Both the position numbers and the translations under genes were made by a program. From the NCBI RefSeq assembly GCF_027921745.1, contig NC_079238.1, forward strand, positions 2,666,001 through 2,730,000: 64,000 bases of DNA, read 5' to 3'. Origin of the DNA: Schizosaccharomyces osmophilus (lineage: Eukaryota > Ascomycota > Schizosaccharomycetes > Schizosaccharomycetales > Schizosaccharomycetaceae). The notes beneath the pieces are model-generated. The model searched no databases. It was not told the DNA's origin and saw only the letters and a list, made by a program, of their open reading frames with translations. Below are positions 43,757-53,116 of the stretch, in pieces. Numbering within the stretch: the stretch's first letter is position 1; each line of letters opens with the position of its first letter.

Positions 43757-44911
43757 GAACAAGTCTATAGAAAGCCACACAATGATCGCTACTCAACGCG
43801 TCAATTGCAAGGAAGGACAACAAGTGAAAAGAAGGAGAAATTGAAAACAACAAGAAACACTTTTTTTAATACCCAGAATAATAACCAATACTTTATCAAT
43901 ATTGGTCAATTTACAAACGTAACCAAGCAAGCAAACAGAGGTACTTTCCAGCTGTTAAAAAAGTCCAATATAAGTACAAAATTCTTCACAATGTTCAATT
44001 GACGCGCCTGAGGCTTTCTGTTCAGTTATATTTATGTTATTTATCAAGTTCAGTCCTAGAAACTTGTTATTGGTAGGTGCTGGAATGTCTTAAATTTTCA
44101 GTAGCCTAAATGACCGGTTACTAGTGAAGCTTAAAGTACCTTAGTGCGGTTCGCTATACGGAGAGGAAGCAAGTCGGGCATACATTATCGGAAGACAGTT
44201 CATTAGCAATAGGAATGGATGGAAAAGTCGATTCACATGAGGCTGGAAACTGCTAAACGGCTCCGTCAACAATAGCGGAAAAGGAAGGAACGGACGGCTA
44301 CGGCAAGAATTGCCTTGAGAGCGGTCGCTCCCTCCTTTCTCCACATCATCGGTGAATTTCTAATGGATGATGGTTGAGCATTTGAGCTTTCGTTCTTTTG
44401 ATTCATCCAACACCTAACCAAAAAAACAATTGTTGCAAGGAACGAGGAACATCATTGTCTCGAAGATTTGTCTTTCTTTGAAACACACACACACCAAAAA
44501 AAAAAAAAAAAAAAAAAACCAAAAGACCAGCGATGGACGAATTCTTGGCTGCTCATTTTATTTACTAACGAATCCCTCGAGACTCAACCAAAGTAGTAAC
44601 TAATGCGATATCATCTGTAACGAGCGTTACCACTCTATCGGGTATAGAATGCTTCTCTCCCCCTCACGGAGCCAAACAAACTGCTGTTATTTTTAGATTG
44701 TGGCTTCAAAGAGCTTCCCTTTGAATGGAATTTTCGATCATTTCTCGTAAAAAGGGAAACAGAATTAAATTCTAAGCATTCATTTTAGTGAAAAACATTG
44801 TTCTACAACCTTTTTGAACGTGGCCTCTTCCAAAGAAAAGAACTGGTTTTGCTACCCATTATGTTCTCCATTGCTACGCCCCTCCTTCCTTCAACGAAAA
44901 TTAAGGTTTTG

Positions 44912-44974
44912 CTTATCTCGACTCTTTCTTATCTGTAGCCAATTCATCGAGCGTTGGCTTATCTAGAGCTTATC
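44912..44974 (-). promoter_or_regulatory. Cluster of four GATA-factor sites upstream of the permease
   Basis: CTTATC (GATAAG on the other strand) occurs at 44912-44917, 44928-44933, 44958-44963 and 44969-44974. GATAAG is the recognition sequence of fungal nitrogen-regulatory GATA factors (Gaf1 in fission yeast). The cluster lies 660-730 bp upstream of a uracil/allantoin-type permease, a common nitrogen-regulated class. Regulation is inference. Confidence 0.55.
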
Positions 44975-45637
44975 GCCAAATTATGTCGTCATTTAATGAT
45001 TGATATATAAACAGAGGCGCACAACGTACAAAAAGGCGATGAAATCGGAACCGATACCTCGGTTCCTACTACGTTCTGTACTTAATTGTTTATGGCACTG
45101 AAGAATAAAAAAGTTGGTTCCATGGTACATTGGATAGATTAGTTATCGCGCCCAACAGTCGAACCAGAGTTTATCAAATCGTCTCTTAATCTCTCTGTCC
45201 ATCTGGTACTTAAAGTGATAGACACCTCCTTTTCTTCCTCCATTGTGCCGTCGATTGCTGGATTTTCTTTGTTATATAACGTAGACAAAACTCTACAAGT
45301 CTTTGGTTCTCCATCAGGTTGCCTTGTGTAATAAACTGTGTTTTCTATTCTGGCACATACATCCTTTAAGGATTCATAACCATCCTTTTACAATCAAACA
45401 ACCAGCTCTTTCATCATCTTTTAGATCCTTATTTATTTTGTTTAATTTAGTTTAGTTTAGTTTTTCTTTTTTCAGTTTTTATTCACGTCCATTTTGTTTT
45501 GTAACGTTCTTTTGCCCTCGTTTCATTGATTGCTGAGACTTTGTCTTTGTCTTTTTCTTTTTCTTTTTCTTTGTTGTTTTGTTTTGTTTTCCTCATTGTC
45601 TTTGTTTATTTGACGTTTCCTTTGCTACGTATAAATT

Positions 45638-47344
45638 ATGAATTGGTCCTATGAGAATAGTAAACTCAAGGTCTTTGTCCATCGCTGGATCCTTCTCAAT
45701 GCAGACTCCGGAATGACCATGTCGGAACAATTCCTTAATAACGAGGATCTCTACCCTGTTCCCAAGCGGTTTCGGCTTTGGGGTGCATGGAACTATGTTG
45801 CATTTTGGTTGGCTGATGCGATCAACATTAATACTTGGATGATTGCAGGTACATCAGTTACCAGCGGCCTTGCTTGGTGGGAAGCTTGGATCACTGTATG
45901 GGTCGGTTACACCATCTCTGCTTTGATCTTAGCTGCCGTTGGTCGTGCCGGTTCTGTTTACCACATTTCTTTTCCCGTTTTGTCTCGTAGTTCCTTTGGC
46001 ATTTGGGGCTCTTTTTGGCCCATCCTCAACCGTGCCGTTATGGCATGTATCTGGTACGGTGTTCAGGCTTGGATTGGAGGTGAATGCGTAACCCTCATGA
46101 TTCGTTCCATCTGGCCTTCTTTTTCTCACATTCCCAATAGAATGGAAAAAAGTGGAACTGATACATATCAATGGGTCGGTTTTTTTATTTTCTGGCTCAT
46201 CTCTAATATCGCAATTTGGTTTCCCGTTCACCAACTCCGTCATTTGTTTACCTCGAAATCTTTGGTGGCTCCACCTGCGGCCATCGCATTTCTCATATGG
46301 GCTCTGGTAAAGGCCCATGGAGCAGGTGATGCTATCCACTCGCCTACGACTTTAAAAAGTTGGGACCATGGTTGGGCTGTTGTTAGCGGTATTGTCAGTT
46401 GTCTTAATAATTTTGCAACCTTAATCGTCAATAATCCAGACTTCACTCGCTTTGCTACGACCCCAAATGCTCCTTTGTGGCCTCAAATTATTACCATCCC
46501 TGTAGGGTTTGGCATTACCACATTAATTGGCGTTTTAGTCGGCTCGGCTTCGAAATCCATTTACGGGAAAAATATATGGAATCCTCTGGATCTGTTATCC
46601 AACTTTTTAGATCATTCCAATGCCCACGGTGTTCGAGCCGGCGTCTTTTTCATTGCTACAGGTCTCGGTCTTGCTCAGTTAGGTACCAATATCGCCGCCA
46701 ATACTGTCTCTGCTGGAAACGATCTTTCCGCTTTGTTTCCCGCCGTAATCAATTCTCGTAGAGGAGCTTATATAGCTTCTATTGTCGGTATTGCCATGTG
46801 TCCCTGGAATTTACTTTCAACTTCTAATAGCTTTTCCAACTCCTTGAGTGCTTATGCCGTCTTTCTTTCGTCTTTTGCTGGTGTCATGCTTGCTGATTAT
46901 TATGTTATTCGCAAAGGCTATCTCAGGGTTTCTAGTCTATACAGTACTGATAATAAGGGCCCTTACTGGTTTTTCCATGGCATATCCCTTCGTGGCTTCA
47001 TCTCTTATATATGTGGTTTGGTGATAAACGTTACCGGCTTGGCCGGAAATATAGGAGACAAGGTGCCGCAGGCCGCTTTAACCATGAGTAAGCTGGCGTA
47101 TATAATTGGAATCCTCGTTTCTTTCATAATCCATATTATCATTTGCACTATTTTCCCTGTTACTGATTGCGGCACGAAATGCATGGATGAACATCCTGAA
47201 GAGACGGAGCACTACTTGCTTCAATTAGAGGCTCCTGGAGATTTGGAAGAAACAGAAGGCGTTCCTATGTCAACTCCTGAGACCGAAAAATCCGATTCAA
47301 AGCTCAAAGATGACCATGTCCAAATTGCAAACTTAAAAGTCTAA
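45638..47344 (+). CDS. NCS1-family permease (uracil/uridine/allantoin type)
   Basis: 568-residue, about 12-span plasma membrane transporter of the nucleobase:cation symporter-1 family (budding yeast Fur4/Dal4/Fui1 group). Family marks are LYNEDL-like [35 protein letters not shown]-like [14 protein letters not shown], the [18 protein letters not shown] loop, and NNPDFTRFA. The tail is acidic. The substrate (uracil, uridine, allantoin or other) cannot be decided from sequence. The first ATG fits the family because the segment [13 protein letters not shown] aligns with the cytosolic N-terminus of Fur4-type proteins. It is followed by a tRNA-Ser on the other strand. It lies outside the S. pombe-like gene order I recall for the left block. 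Confidence 0.9.
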   Translation: MNWSYENSKLKVFVHRWILLNADSGMTMSEQFLNNEDLYPVPKRFRLWGAWNYVAFWLADAININTWMIAGTSVTSGLAWWEAWITVWVGYTISALILAAVGRAGSVYHISFPVLSRSSFGIWGSFWPILNRAVMACIWYGVQAWIGGECVTLMIRSIWPSFSHIPNRMEKSGTDTYQWVGFFIFWLISNIAIWFPVHQLRHLFTSKSLVAPPAAIAFLIWALVKAHGAGDAIHSPTTLKSWDHGWAVVSGIVSCLNNFATLIVNNPDFTRFATTPNAPLWPQIITIPVGFGITTLIGVLVGSASKSIYGKNIWNPLDLLSNFLDHSNAHGVRAGVFFIATGLGLAQLGTNIAANTVSAGNDLSALFPAVINSRRGAYIASIVGIAMCPWNLLSTSNSFSNSLSAYAVFLSSFAGVMLADYYVIRKGYLRVSSLYSTDNKGPYWFFHGISLRGFISYICGLVINVTGLAGNIGDKVPQAALTMSKLAYIIGILVSFIIHIIICTIFPVTDCGTKCMDEHPEETEHYLLQLEAPGDLEETEGVPMSTPETEKSDSKLKDDHVQIANLKV

Positions 47345-47518
47345 ACATATGCCAACATGTGGGTTGTATATTATTTTGGGGTTAAATTTACAGGTTTATA
47401 CATAGAGTACCTTTTAGTCATGAGTTACTGAATCAATTTTTTCGATAGTAAAAAAATTAATTCAATTAAACCTGTTTATCTTTTTACGATGGAAAAAGAA
47501 AAATGAAAAAGAAAAAAT

Positions 47519-47600
47519 CGACACCAGCAGGATTTGAACCTGCGCGCGGAGACCGCAATAGATTTCTAATCTATCCCTTTAACCACTCAGGCATAGTGTC
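47519..47600 (-). tRNA. tRNA-Ser (AGA)
   Basis: 82 nt on the minus strand. The acceptor stem GACACTA pairs with TGGTGTC, with discriminator G. A-box (TGCCTGAGTGGTT), long class II variable arm, and B-box (GGTTCAAATCC) are all visible. The anticodon stem ATAGA/TCTAT encloses TTAGAAA, giving anticodon AGA. No intron. It lies 175 bp beyond the permease stop codon. Confidence 0.95.
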
Positions 47601-47754
47601 TTCTGTTGATAAAAGACAAAAGTATCGTACTTTAAACGGTTTTCCTTTAAATTTAAAATCGCCGAAAGTGGTTTTTCATCTGGTTTGATGGAAAACCAGC
47701 AAAAAAGCAAATTGATGCCCTGTAGTACAGATTTGAATTCTACACATGGTTAGT

Positions 47755-47874
47755 GTCTACGGCCACACCTAGGCGAAAACACCAGTTCCCGTCCGATCAC
47801 TGCAGTTAAGCGTCTGAGGGTCTCGTTAGTACTATGGTTGGAGACAACATGGGAATCCGGGATGCTGTAGGCTT
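47755..47874 (+). rRNA. 5S ribosomal RNA, copy 1
   Basis: About 119-120 nt beginning GTCTACGGCCACACCTAGGC and ending with GATGCTGTAGGCTT plus a short T-run (Pol III stop). It nearly matches the fission yeast 5S sequence I know. The internal control region AGCGTCTGAGGGTCTCG is present. Fission yeasts carry 5S genes dispersed outside the rDNA. It lies 340 bp from the 3' end of a wtf-like gene. Confidence 0.96.
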
Positions 47875-48214
47875 TTCACTTTTGGTTTCCTTTTTGACTT
47901 GTTTTTCTGTTGCTCTTTTAAAAATTGAAGCACATGGCTTTAATCGTGATCGACATAGACGTTTGACTTAGTGATACTAGTGATTGCAGGAAGCAATGGT
48001 CATCCATGATTCAATAATTAATTATATTCCTTATTAGTTAGAAAATAAAAGATTCTATAAGGATCAATAATTAAAAAGTGCTTGACGAATAAATATAAGA
48101 ATCAAAATGCAAAGATGAAACATAAACATAAACATAAACATAAGCAAAAGCATGCTGGAGAAAAAACAACAAGAACGGACATCATAATAAACAACGTTTT
48201 ACTTTATGTATAAA
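47875..48214. other. Spacer between 5S copy 1 and wtf-like gene
   Basis: About 340 bp, AT-rich, with a short CATAAA hexamer array at 48118-48143. No gene seen. Confidence 0.5.
48118..48143. repeat. (CATAAA)n hexamer array
   Basis: About four tandem CATAAA units in the spacer 3' of the wtf-like gene. Confidence 0.75.
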
Positions 48215-49054
48215 TCAATTCCCACCGCTTTCAACATCCCTAGACTGACCCGGTTCCTGGCGTAACCCTGGAGATTGCTCAGTATGTTCAGAGGTATGTT
48301 CAGAGGACGGTTGTTTAAAAGTATCATCACTACGATCGTTGAACTGGTTTTCAGGCTCTGGTGGCAAGCTGTTTAATGGGATACTATTATCATCCGTCAA
48401 GTCTTTCTATCCGATGACATCCTGAAGCCTAGAGCACTAATAATCACAGAAAAAATCCCAGAAACAACTAGAGGAATCAATATAACGATTGAATCCACCA
48501 ACACTAAAAGTACCCCATTAGTAAACTTATCAAATTAAAATCCCACCATTCCACTTACGTGAAAAAACAAATAAGAACATATAGAAAGTCATGACGACAA
48601 GAACAGCTGCCACAGTAGCTTGAAACCATGTCCATACAGATTCTTTCATCGGTTCCTTTATAAAGGGGACAAGGTATTTGTATGAAAACCAAAAGTTCAA
48701 TACGATTGAACCAATAAAGCACCAACCAAGCCGAAGAGCTTCATTCTCTTGTCTTCGTTGTGCTTCAGGAATTCTCGCAATTTCTGCCGGCCAGAAAATC
48801 AACCACAATAATGCCGTCAAGACATTTCGTAAAAGAATAAAGAATCCGCTTCCTCCTGTCATGTTGGTAGACGCTTCTTGATGTCTGTTTTCTGAGTACC
48901 GAGGTGCATGACCTTTTTCCAAGTCGTCTAGATGAGAATTCAAGATTTCATTGTACCGTGGCAGTTCACCGTCAAACGTTGCAAGAGTGCCCAAGCGAGG
49001 AACGTCAGCTGAATCAGCATCATTTAGCTTTTTGTATTTGTTTTTTTCAATCAT
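48215..49054 (-). other. wtf-like multi-pass membrane protein gene, integrity unresolved
   Basis: A minus-strand gene region starting at the ATG at 49054. The leading exon runs to about 48558 and encodes a polar head followed by at least three membrane segments. The head has KNKYKKLNDAD, resembling the MKNKY start of wtf proteins, and a DLEKG motif flanked by degenerate PY-type sequences (LPRYNE, APRYSEN). Membrane segments include FFILLRNVLTALLWLIFWPA and the region around FIGSIVLNFWFSYKYLVPFI. A canonical donor and branch/acceptor pair follows, leading to another hydrophobic exon, and a polar Ser/Glu/Pro-rich stretch lies at the 3' end. I cannot fit the parts into one continuous model. The copy may be slightly decayed (about one break) or carry an intron I failed to see. 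The family is wtf or a wtf-associated membrane family. Confidence 0.5.
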
Positions 49055-49990
49055 TTTCTGAAATTCCTTCAAAACCTACTCAAATAGGCAGTAAACACCC
49101 AAATTCATGTCAGAACTTTCAGAACAGTAGCACGCATCTGATCCGACTAACAAGCTTAATAAAATCTACTTTATAACAACTCCGAACTACATGAATCGAG
49201 TCCACAATGGCAATGACTAGAGTTTTGCAGAGGTGAAGCTGTCATTCACCCTCTCTGACACACATACAGATAGCTAGTAAGCGTACGCTATTTTATATAT
49301 ATTTACAATGAATGAACTGTCCGAAATCGCTTTTGTTTGTTTCTATCGTGTAATCAAAATAAATTAAATAAAAAGAAAGATGTACATGTCAGTACAAATG
49401 TTGTTCGTGATATTTTAAGCGTTGCATTTACAGCCTTCCGATGGATTTACGAATGCTGAAAGTAAGGCTACGAAAATCTAGAGTGTTCAATCCTTTTCCC
49501 TGGAATTCATTAAGCCACGGTCACTGAACCTTCCAATACAAAGATATGCATTTCCAATCCTGTGCATGTATCATTCAAAGCAAACAGCATGGTTGTTTTG
49601 CCAAATGTTCCTTTGTTTACTTTTTGTAATAAATAACGACTCTTTTGGATTATACTATTACGAAAGTCATAATGAAAAACCAACGTTGAATAATCGTAAC
49701 GAGGACTGTGACCAGTCAGTGACATAATGTCGCTGCTTTTATGAATTGAGACATGCGAAAAGCCATTACCAAGATTTTTTCAAACTCGCATCTTTGGTTT
49801 TAAGGGAACACTCGTGTTGCAAAACAAATTTTGCTTTTAAGCAAGGTCCAATTCCTTTTTTTGACAGATTTTTGACAGATCCTCGAAAAGTAGAACCAGT
49901 TCCTACGGACTTTTCTCGGCGATTCAAAAGTTGATTTCGTTTAGAGTGTAAATATCGGCGCTATTTTGGGCTCTACTTGCCATTGTAAAT
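49055..49990. other. Divergent region between the two wtf-type genes
   Basis: About 935 bp. It holds a minus-strand 71-codon frame with its own ATG (49510-49725, listed separately) and a forkhead core (TTTGTTTAC, 49613-49621). No RNA gene seen. Confidence 0.45.
49510..49725 (-). CDS. Possible small protein, unrecognised
   Basis: 71-codon frame with a genuine ATG (MSLTGHSPRYDYSTLVFHYD). The composition is balanced rather than low-complexity. The end EMHIFVLEGSVTVA is faintly cupin-like. I do not recognise a family, and no splice extension is evident. It lies between two divergent wtf-type genes and could be a small gene, a fragment, or chance. Confidence 0.25.
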   Translation of the reverse strand: MSLTGHSPRYDYSTLVFHYDFRNSIIQKSRYLLQKVNKGTFGKTTMLFALNDTCTGLEMHIFVLEGSVTVA

Positions 49991-51107
49991 ATGAAAAACA
50001 AATATACTCCTATTTCGGATTCTGATGACTCTTCCAAAACGCTCAATGATGAAAAGGTAGATAGTCAGTCGTCTCCTTCTGATGGTACGCCTCCTCCGTA
50101 TTCAGGTAAGATTAGTTGAAATGGAAAGGAAAGGTTTATTCTTTGTGTTCTTGTTTGAACGGTTCATGATGGAAGAATCATGCTTGTTTATTTATTTGAT
50201 GGGTTTGAAACTAATAACCTTGTCGATAAGTGTCAACAAACAGGGCGAATACCTCTATCCTTTTCACAAACAACGAAAGAACAGTTACTAATACATCCAT
50301 TAGCTTCAACCAAATTTATTGATCTCGAAATGGCTCCTGAAACAGAAGAAAGTTCTAAGAAGAAAAGATATCTGACGCCTCGTGAATTAGCAATTGTTTT
50401 TGCTATTTTTATTGTATATAATGTATGCTTGATTATTGCGAGGGTCATTCTTCTTGTTTATGAAATATGGTTTAATCAGCTTGCCGTTTGGGTACTTTTT
50501 GGCGTTTGGTGCGCTCTATTTCTGTCATTGACAATTGGTAAGAAACTAATTTCAGGATTTTTAATGACTCACTAACTATTAGTAATAACTCAAATGCCTA
50601 AAGAATGGTTCACGCAAGCTGGAAGAGCAACCAAAAACGTATTGTCAGCTATGTGTATCTCAGTATTATGTGTGTGTTTTCTCGATGTCCTCGGTTTCAC
50701 TGCGTATTATGCTGCAAAGAAGTTCACAGGATTTGAAAAGATAAACAACAATTTTTTCTATGCTGTTTGTTTTGTTAACTTTGTCTTGTTTCTTTATTTG
50801 ACGAGTATGTCATACACCCGCGAAATATTCTAACTCTTCTAGTGAATGCAAATGCGCGTGAACGACTTAGATTAGTAGTCGTCGATATGGGAAACGGCAT
50901 AGGAAGCGGCATAAATGGCTTAGGAAACGGAATAGGAAGCGGCATAGGAAATGCTGTGGATCATATGTTCGGTATGTACACTTTGCAAATGCTTCCTTTC
51001 GTAACATCGTACTAACCTATTTAGAAGGGACAAATCGAAGAGATGAAGCACCTCGTAACGAAGAAATTGAACTTCAACCTCTTGCTGAGCAAAGGGCTGA
51101 AGTTTGA
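49991..51107 (+). CDS. wtf-family gene (candidate poison-antidote meiotic driver), five exons
   Basis: I read five exons: 49991-50105, 50244-50537, 50583-50804, 50843-50971 and 51025-51107. Junctions are all in phase (each phase 1), donors GTAAG/GTATGT, branches ACTAAC or TCTAAC, and the product is 280 residues. Exon 1 starts MKNKYTPISDSDDSS and ends with a PPPYS motif, a PY motif of the kind bound by Rsp5-type ubiquitin ligases and typical of wtf antidotes. Exons 2-3 encode about four membrane spans. Exon 4 has glycine-rich repeats (GNGIGSG). The tail is polar and acidic. wtf genes kill spores that do not inherit them: a short poison isoform and a longer antidote come from alternative starts around intron 1. 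This copy looks whole and shows the matching layout. Activity is inference. Confidence 0.85.
50232..50242 (+). promoter_or_regulatory. Near-FLEX (Mei4) site in wtf intron 1
   Basis: GTCAACAAACA differs at one position from the Mei4 FLEX core GTAAACAAACA and still fits the general forkhead core RYMAAYA. It sits at the 3' end of intron 1, overlapping the acceptor. In S. pombe wtf genes a FLEX site in intron 1 drives the meiotic poison transcript. An in-frame ATG follows at 50330 in exon 2; another in-frame ATG lies upstream at 50180 inside the intron. Confidence 0.5.
50891..50956 (+). repeat. Two 33-bp repeats in wtf exon 4
   Basis: Two tandem 33-bp units, each beginning GGAAACGG and encoding GNGIGSGI-type glycine-rich sequence. 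The units are near-identical over their first 24 bp and differ at the end. S. pombe wtf genes have variable repeats in a late exon that affect poison/antidote matching. Confidence 0.8.
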
Positions 51108-51815
51108 GTTCTACCGAAGCCGCTTTCGTTCTTTACATTCGCTCCTTCTTTGGAAACATTGATGTCAATTGCAGTCTACCAAGTTCCTGTATTCGCTTCC
51201 ACAAAAGCTTAGATCAGATGAACCAGCAGACTTTGATTGCTTTTCTCATTTCTCTTTCATGAATCTTCTTATTCGTTTCACGGCATCGTTCATTTTCTGC
51301 ATGAATAGACACCCTTTTTAATGATTATTTAATTATTCTGAGGAAAATACCATCGTAATTAACTAGTTTTTTCCTCAACACTGTGTCGTGTCTTTCATTA
51401 ATTGTAAGAACGAAACTGATTACCGCCAGAGGTAAAATTCGTTCACAGCATAGAAAGTATAAATCTTCAGATTGGAAGAATCGATTGATGTAGTTTAAAA
51501 CATTGAATTACCGTTTACTTTGGGAGTCAAGTCGACGGACCATGAAAAATTTCAAGTAGAACCCAATTTATATTAAGTAACATTTTCAACCCATAAACTC
51601 ATACACTCAATTGATGCTCCTGCGACCATTATGTGAATCAATAAAAAAGAGAAAACAGTGTGTTTTCAAATATTATTCTTATGATTCGAAAGCATTCACC
51701 ATTTAGCCATGAAAATTACCAGATAGAACTGAGTTGAATTGGATCTTGTAGTTCATCAAAGCAAATAAAAGACTGGATCATTATTGTATAAATATCTTTA
51801 CAGACAATAACAAAC
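51108..51815. other. Spacer between wtf gene and 5S copy 2
   Basis: About 710 bp, AT-rich, no gene seen. It ends with TGTATAAATATC near 51786, about 30 bp before the 5S start, a plausible upstream TATA-type element. Confidence 0.5.
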
Positions 51816-51935
51816 GTCTACGGCCACACCTAGGCGAAAACACCAGTTCCCGTCCGATCACTGCAGTTAAGCGTCTGAGGGTCTCGTTAGTACTATGGTT
51901 GGAGACAACATGGGAATCCGGGATGCTGTAGGCTT
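51816..51935 (+). rRNA. 5S ribosomal RNA, copy 2
   Basis: Identical to copy 1 over its length by eye, same strand, with a T-run terminator. A TATA-like element lies about 30 bp upstream, a known feature of fission yeast 5S promoters. It lies between the 3' ends of the wtf gene and the 269-residue membrane gene. Confidence 0.96.
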
Positions 51936-52306
51936 TTTATTTCTTTTAAACTTCTTTTTTGCCTTGTTGAATGTTGGTTTATGGTTGGAAATGCTTTTCT
52001 CAATTCCTTTCTTGTGAGACGTTCCTCGACAAGTAACAGGAAGCAAAAAAAAGGGACCTAAAATGAATGAAATGGATTTAAAGTCGTCTGAAGAAAAAAA
52101 AAAAATCAACTATAATATTTTCATAGAGTAGCTGCGGTCATCAATTCAAATTAATACAAGGTTGTTTCTTTGTTTCAAGCCTTTCCAACTGAATTTGAAA
52201 TACCCAAAAAAAGGAAAATGGTTCATTAAAGCAATTCATAACCGATTGTGATCAGCTTTAGCCGAAGAGTCCAAAAAACCAGAAAAAAGAAGATAAATGA
52301 ACGGAA
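51936..52306. other. Spacer between 5S copy 2 and membrane gene
   Basis: About 370 bp. T- and A-runs; nothing recognised. Confidence 0.5.
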
Positions 52307-53116
52307 CTAAGTTTGCGTAGTAGGATAGATATCCGTCGGTGGAGGAGCCAGTGCATTGTCTCTTTGCTGATAGCTGGGAAGCGTAGGCGCTCTCGTGTGA
52401 TCTGTTGAGCTAACAAAATCTAAACCAAGACAGGCTAAAAGAGTGGAATACAATACATAGCCCACACCGCACATTATGGTACCTACACAGTACATCAAGG
52501 TACCTACGACCATACCAATGATTTTTCCAATAGCACTGAAAAGGAATGGAAGGACACAACCCATCAAGATGACCACATAAAGCAATCCTCTAACAGTTCC
52601 GAGAATAAATGAATGAAGGCCTAATATTTTTGTCAGTAAACAATCAAATGTATCGATTAATTGGATATGGTTGAACTCACAAAAAAAAGCAGCTACAAAT
52701 ATTATGAATATCGCAACATGAATTATTAGAGGAGCCAAGGGCCAATTGCCCCAATCTTTAAAGCCATCGACTAGAATAGTATATGTTCGGAAGTAGCAAG
52801 ATATTGCACAGACACACACCAAAGAGGGAATAATTGTAGATAACAATCGTTGCGACTTCTCTTTAAGGAATACATTATCGGGAAATTCCCCATTTAGGAA
52901 TTGTAAAGCTTCACGTTTCCTTTCTTCGAAAAAGGAAGGAAAATCGCTTAATTGATTCATAAATATGTCTTTCTTCTCTTTGGCTTTCAAAGAACCTGAA
53001 TTGGGTGATTTATTTGTGTCCTGTTGTGTGTACAAAGGAAGTCCCTTCTCGAGATCATCATCATAAACATTGGCATGGTATGCAAGAGGATTGCTTGATA
53101 TATTAATCTTTGACAT
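52307..53116 (-). CDS. DLEKG-motif multi-pass membrane protein (wtf-associated / UPF0494-like)
   Basis: 269 residues in a single exon, from the ATG at 53116. The polar head carries DDDLEKGLPLYTQQD, recalling the DLEKGPLPEY motif of wtf proteins. About four or five membrane segments follow: STIIPSLVCVCAISCYF, LAPLIIHVAIFIIFVAAFF, then LLYVVILMGCVLPFLFSAIG and a glycine-spaced stretch (GMVVGTLMYCVGTIMCGVGY). The tail has LPSYQQRD and APPPTDIYP, PY-like. I do not recognise it with certainty. It may belong to the fission yeast UPF0494 membrane family, members of which have been described beside wtf genes (wag), or be a divergent intronless wtf. It looks whole. A palindromic FLEX site about 280 bp upstream suggests meiotic expression. 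Confidence 0.65.
   Translation of the reverse strand: MSKINISSNPLAYHANVYDDDLEKGLPLYTQQDTNKSPNSGSLKAKEKKDIFMNQLSDFPSFFEERKREALQFLNGEFPDNVFLKEKSQRLLSTIIPSLVCVCAISCYFRTYTILVDGFKDWGNWPLAPLIIHVAIFIIFVAAFFCEFNHIQLIDTFDCLLTKILGLHSFILGTVRGLLYVVILMGCVLPFLFSAIGKIIGMVVGTLMYCVGTIMCGVGYVLYSTLLACLGLDFVSSTDHTRAPTLPSYQQRDNALAPPPTDIYPTTQT

Larger units (their letters stand above)
43640..45637. other. 2-kb region upstream of the permease gene
   Basis: Non-coding as far as I can read. Features: an A-run with GAA microsatellite (43706-43756), an A-run of about 24 after a CA stretch (44480-44518), four CTTATC GATA-factor sites in 63 bp (44912-44974), TATA-like sequence (GATATATAAACAG near 45001), a short TTTAG tandem (near 45447) and a CT-rich tract with CTTTTT/CTTTGT repeats (45540-45610). 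Confidence 0.5.
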
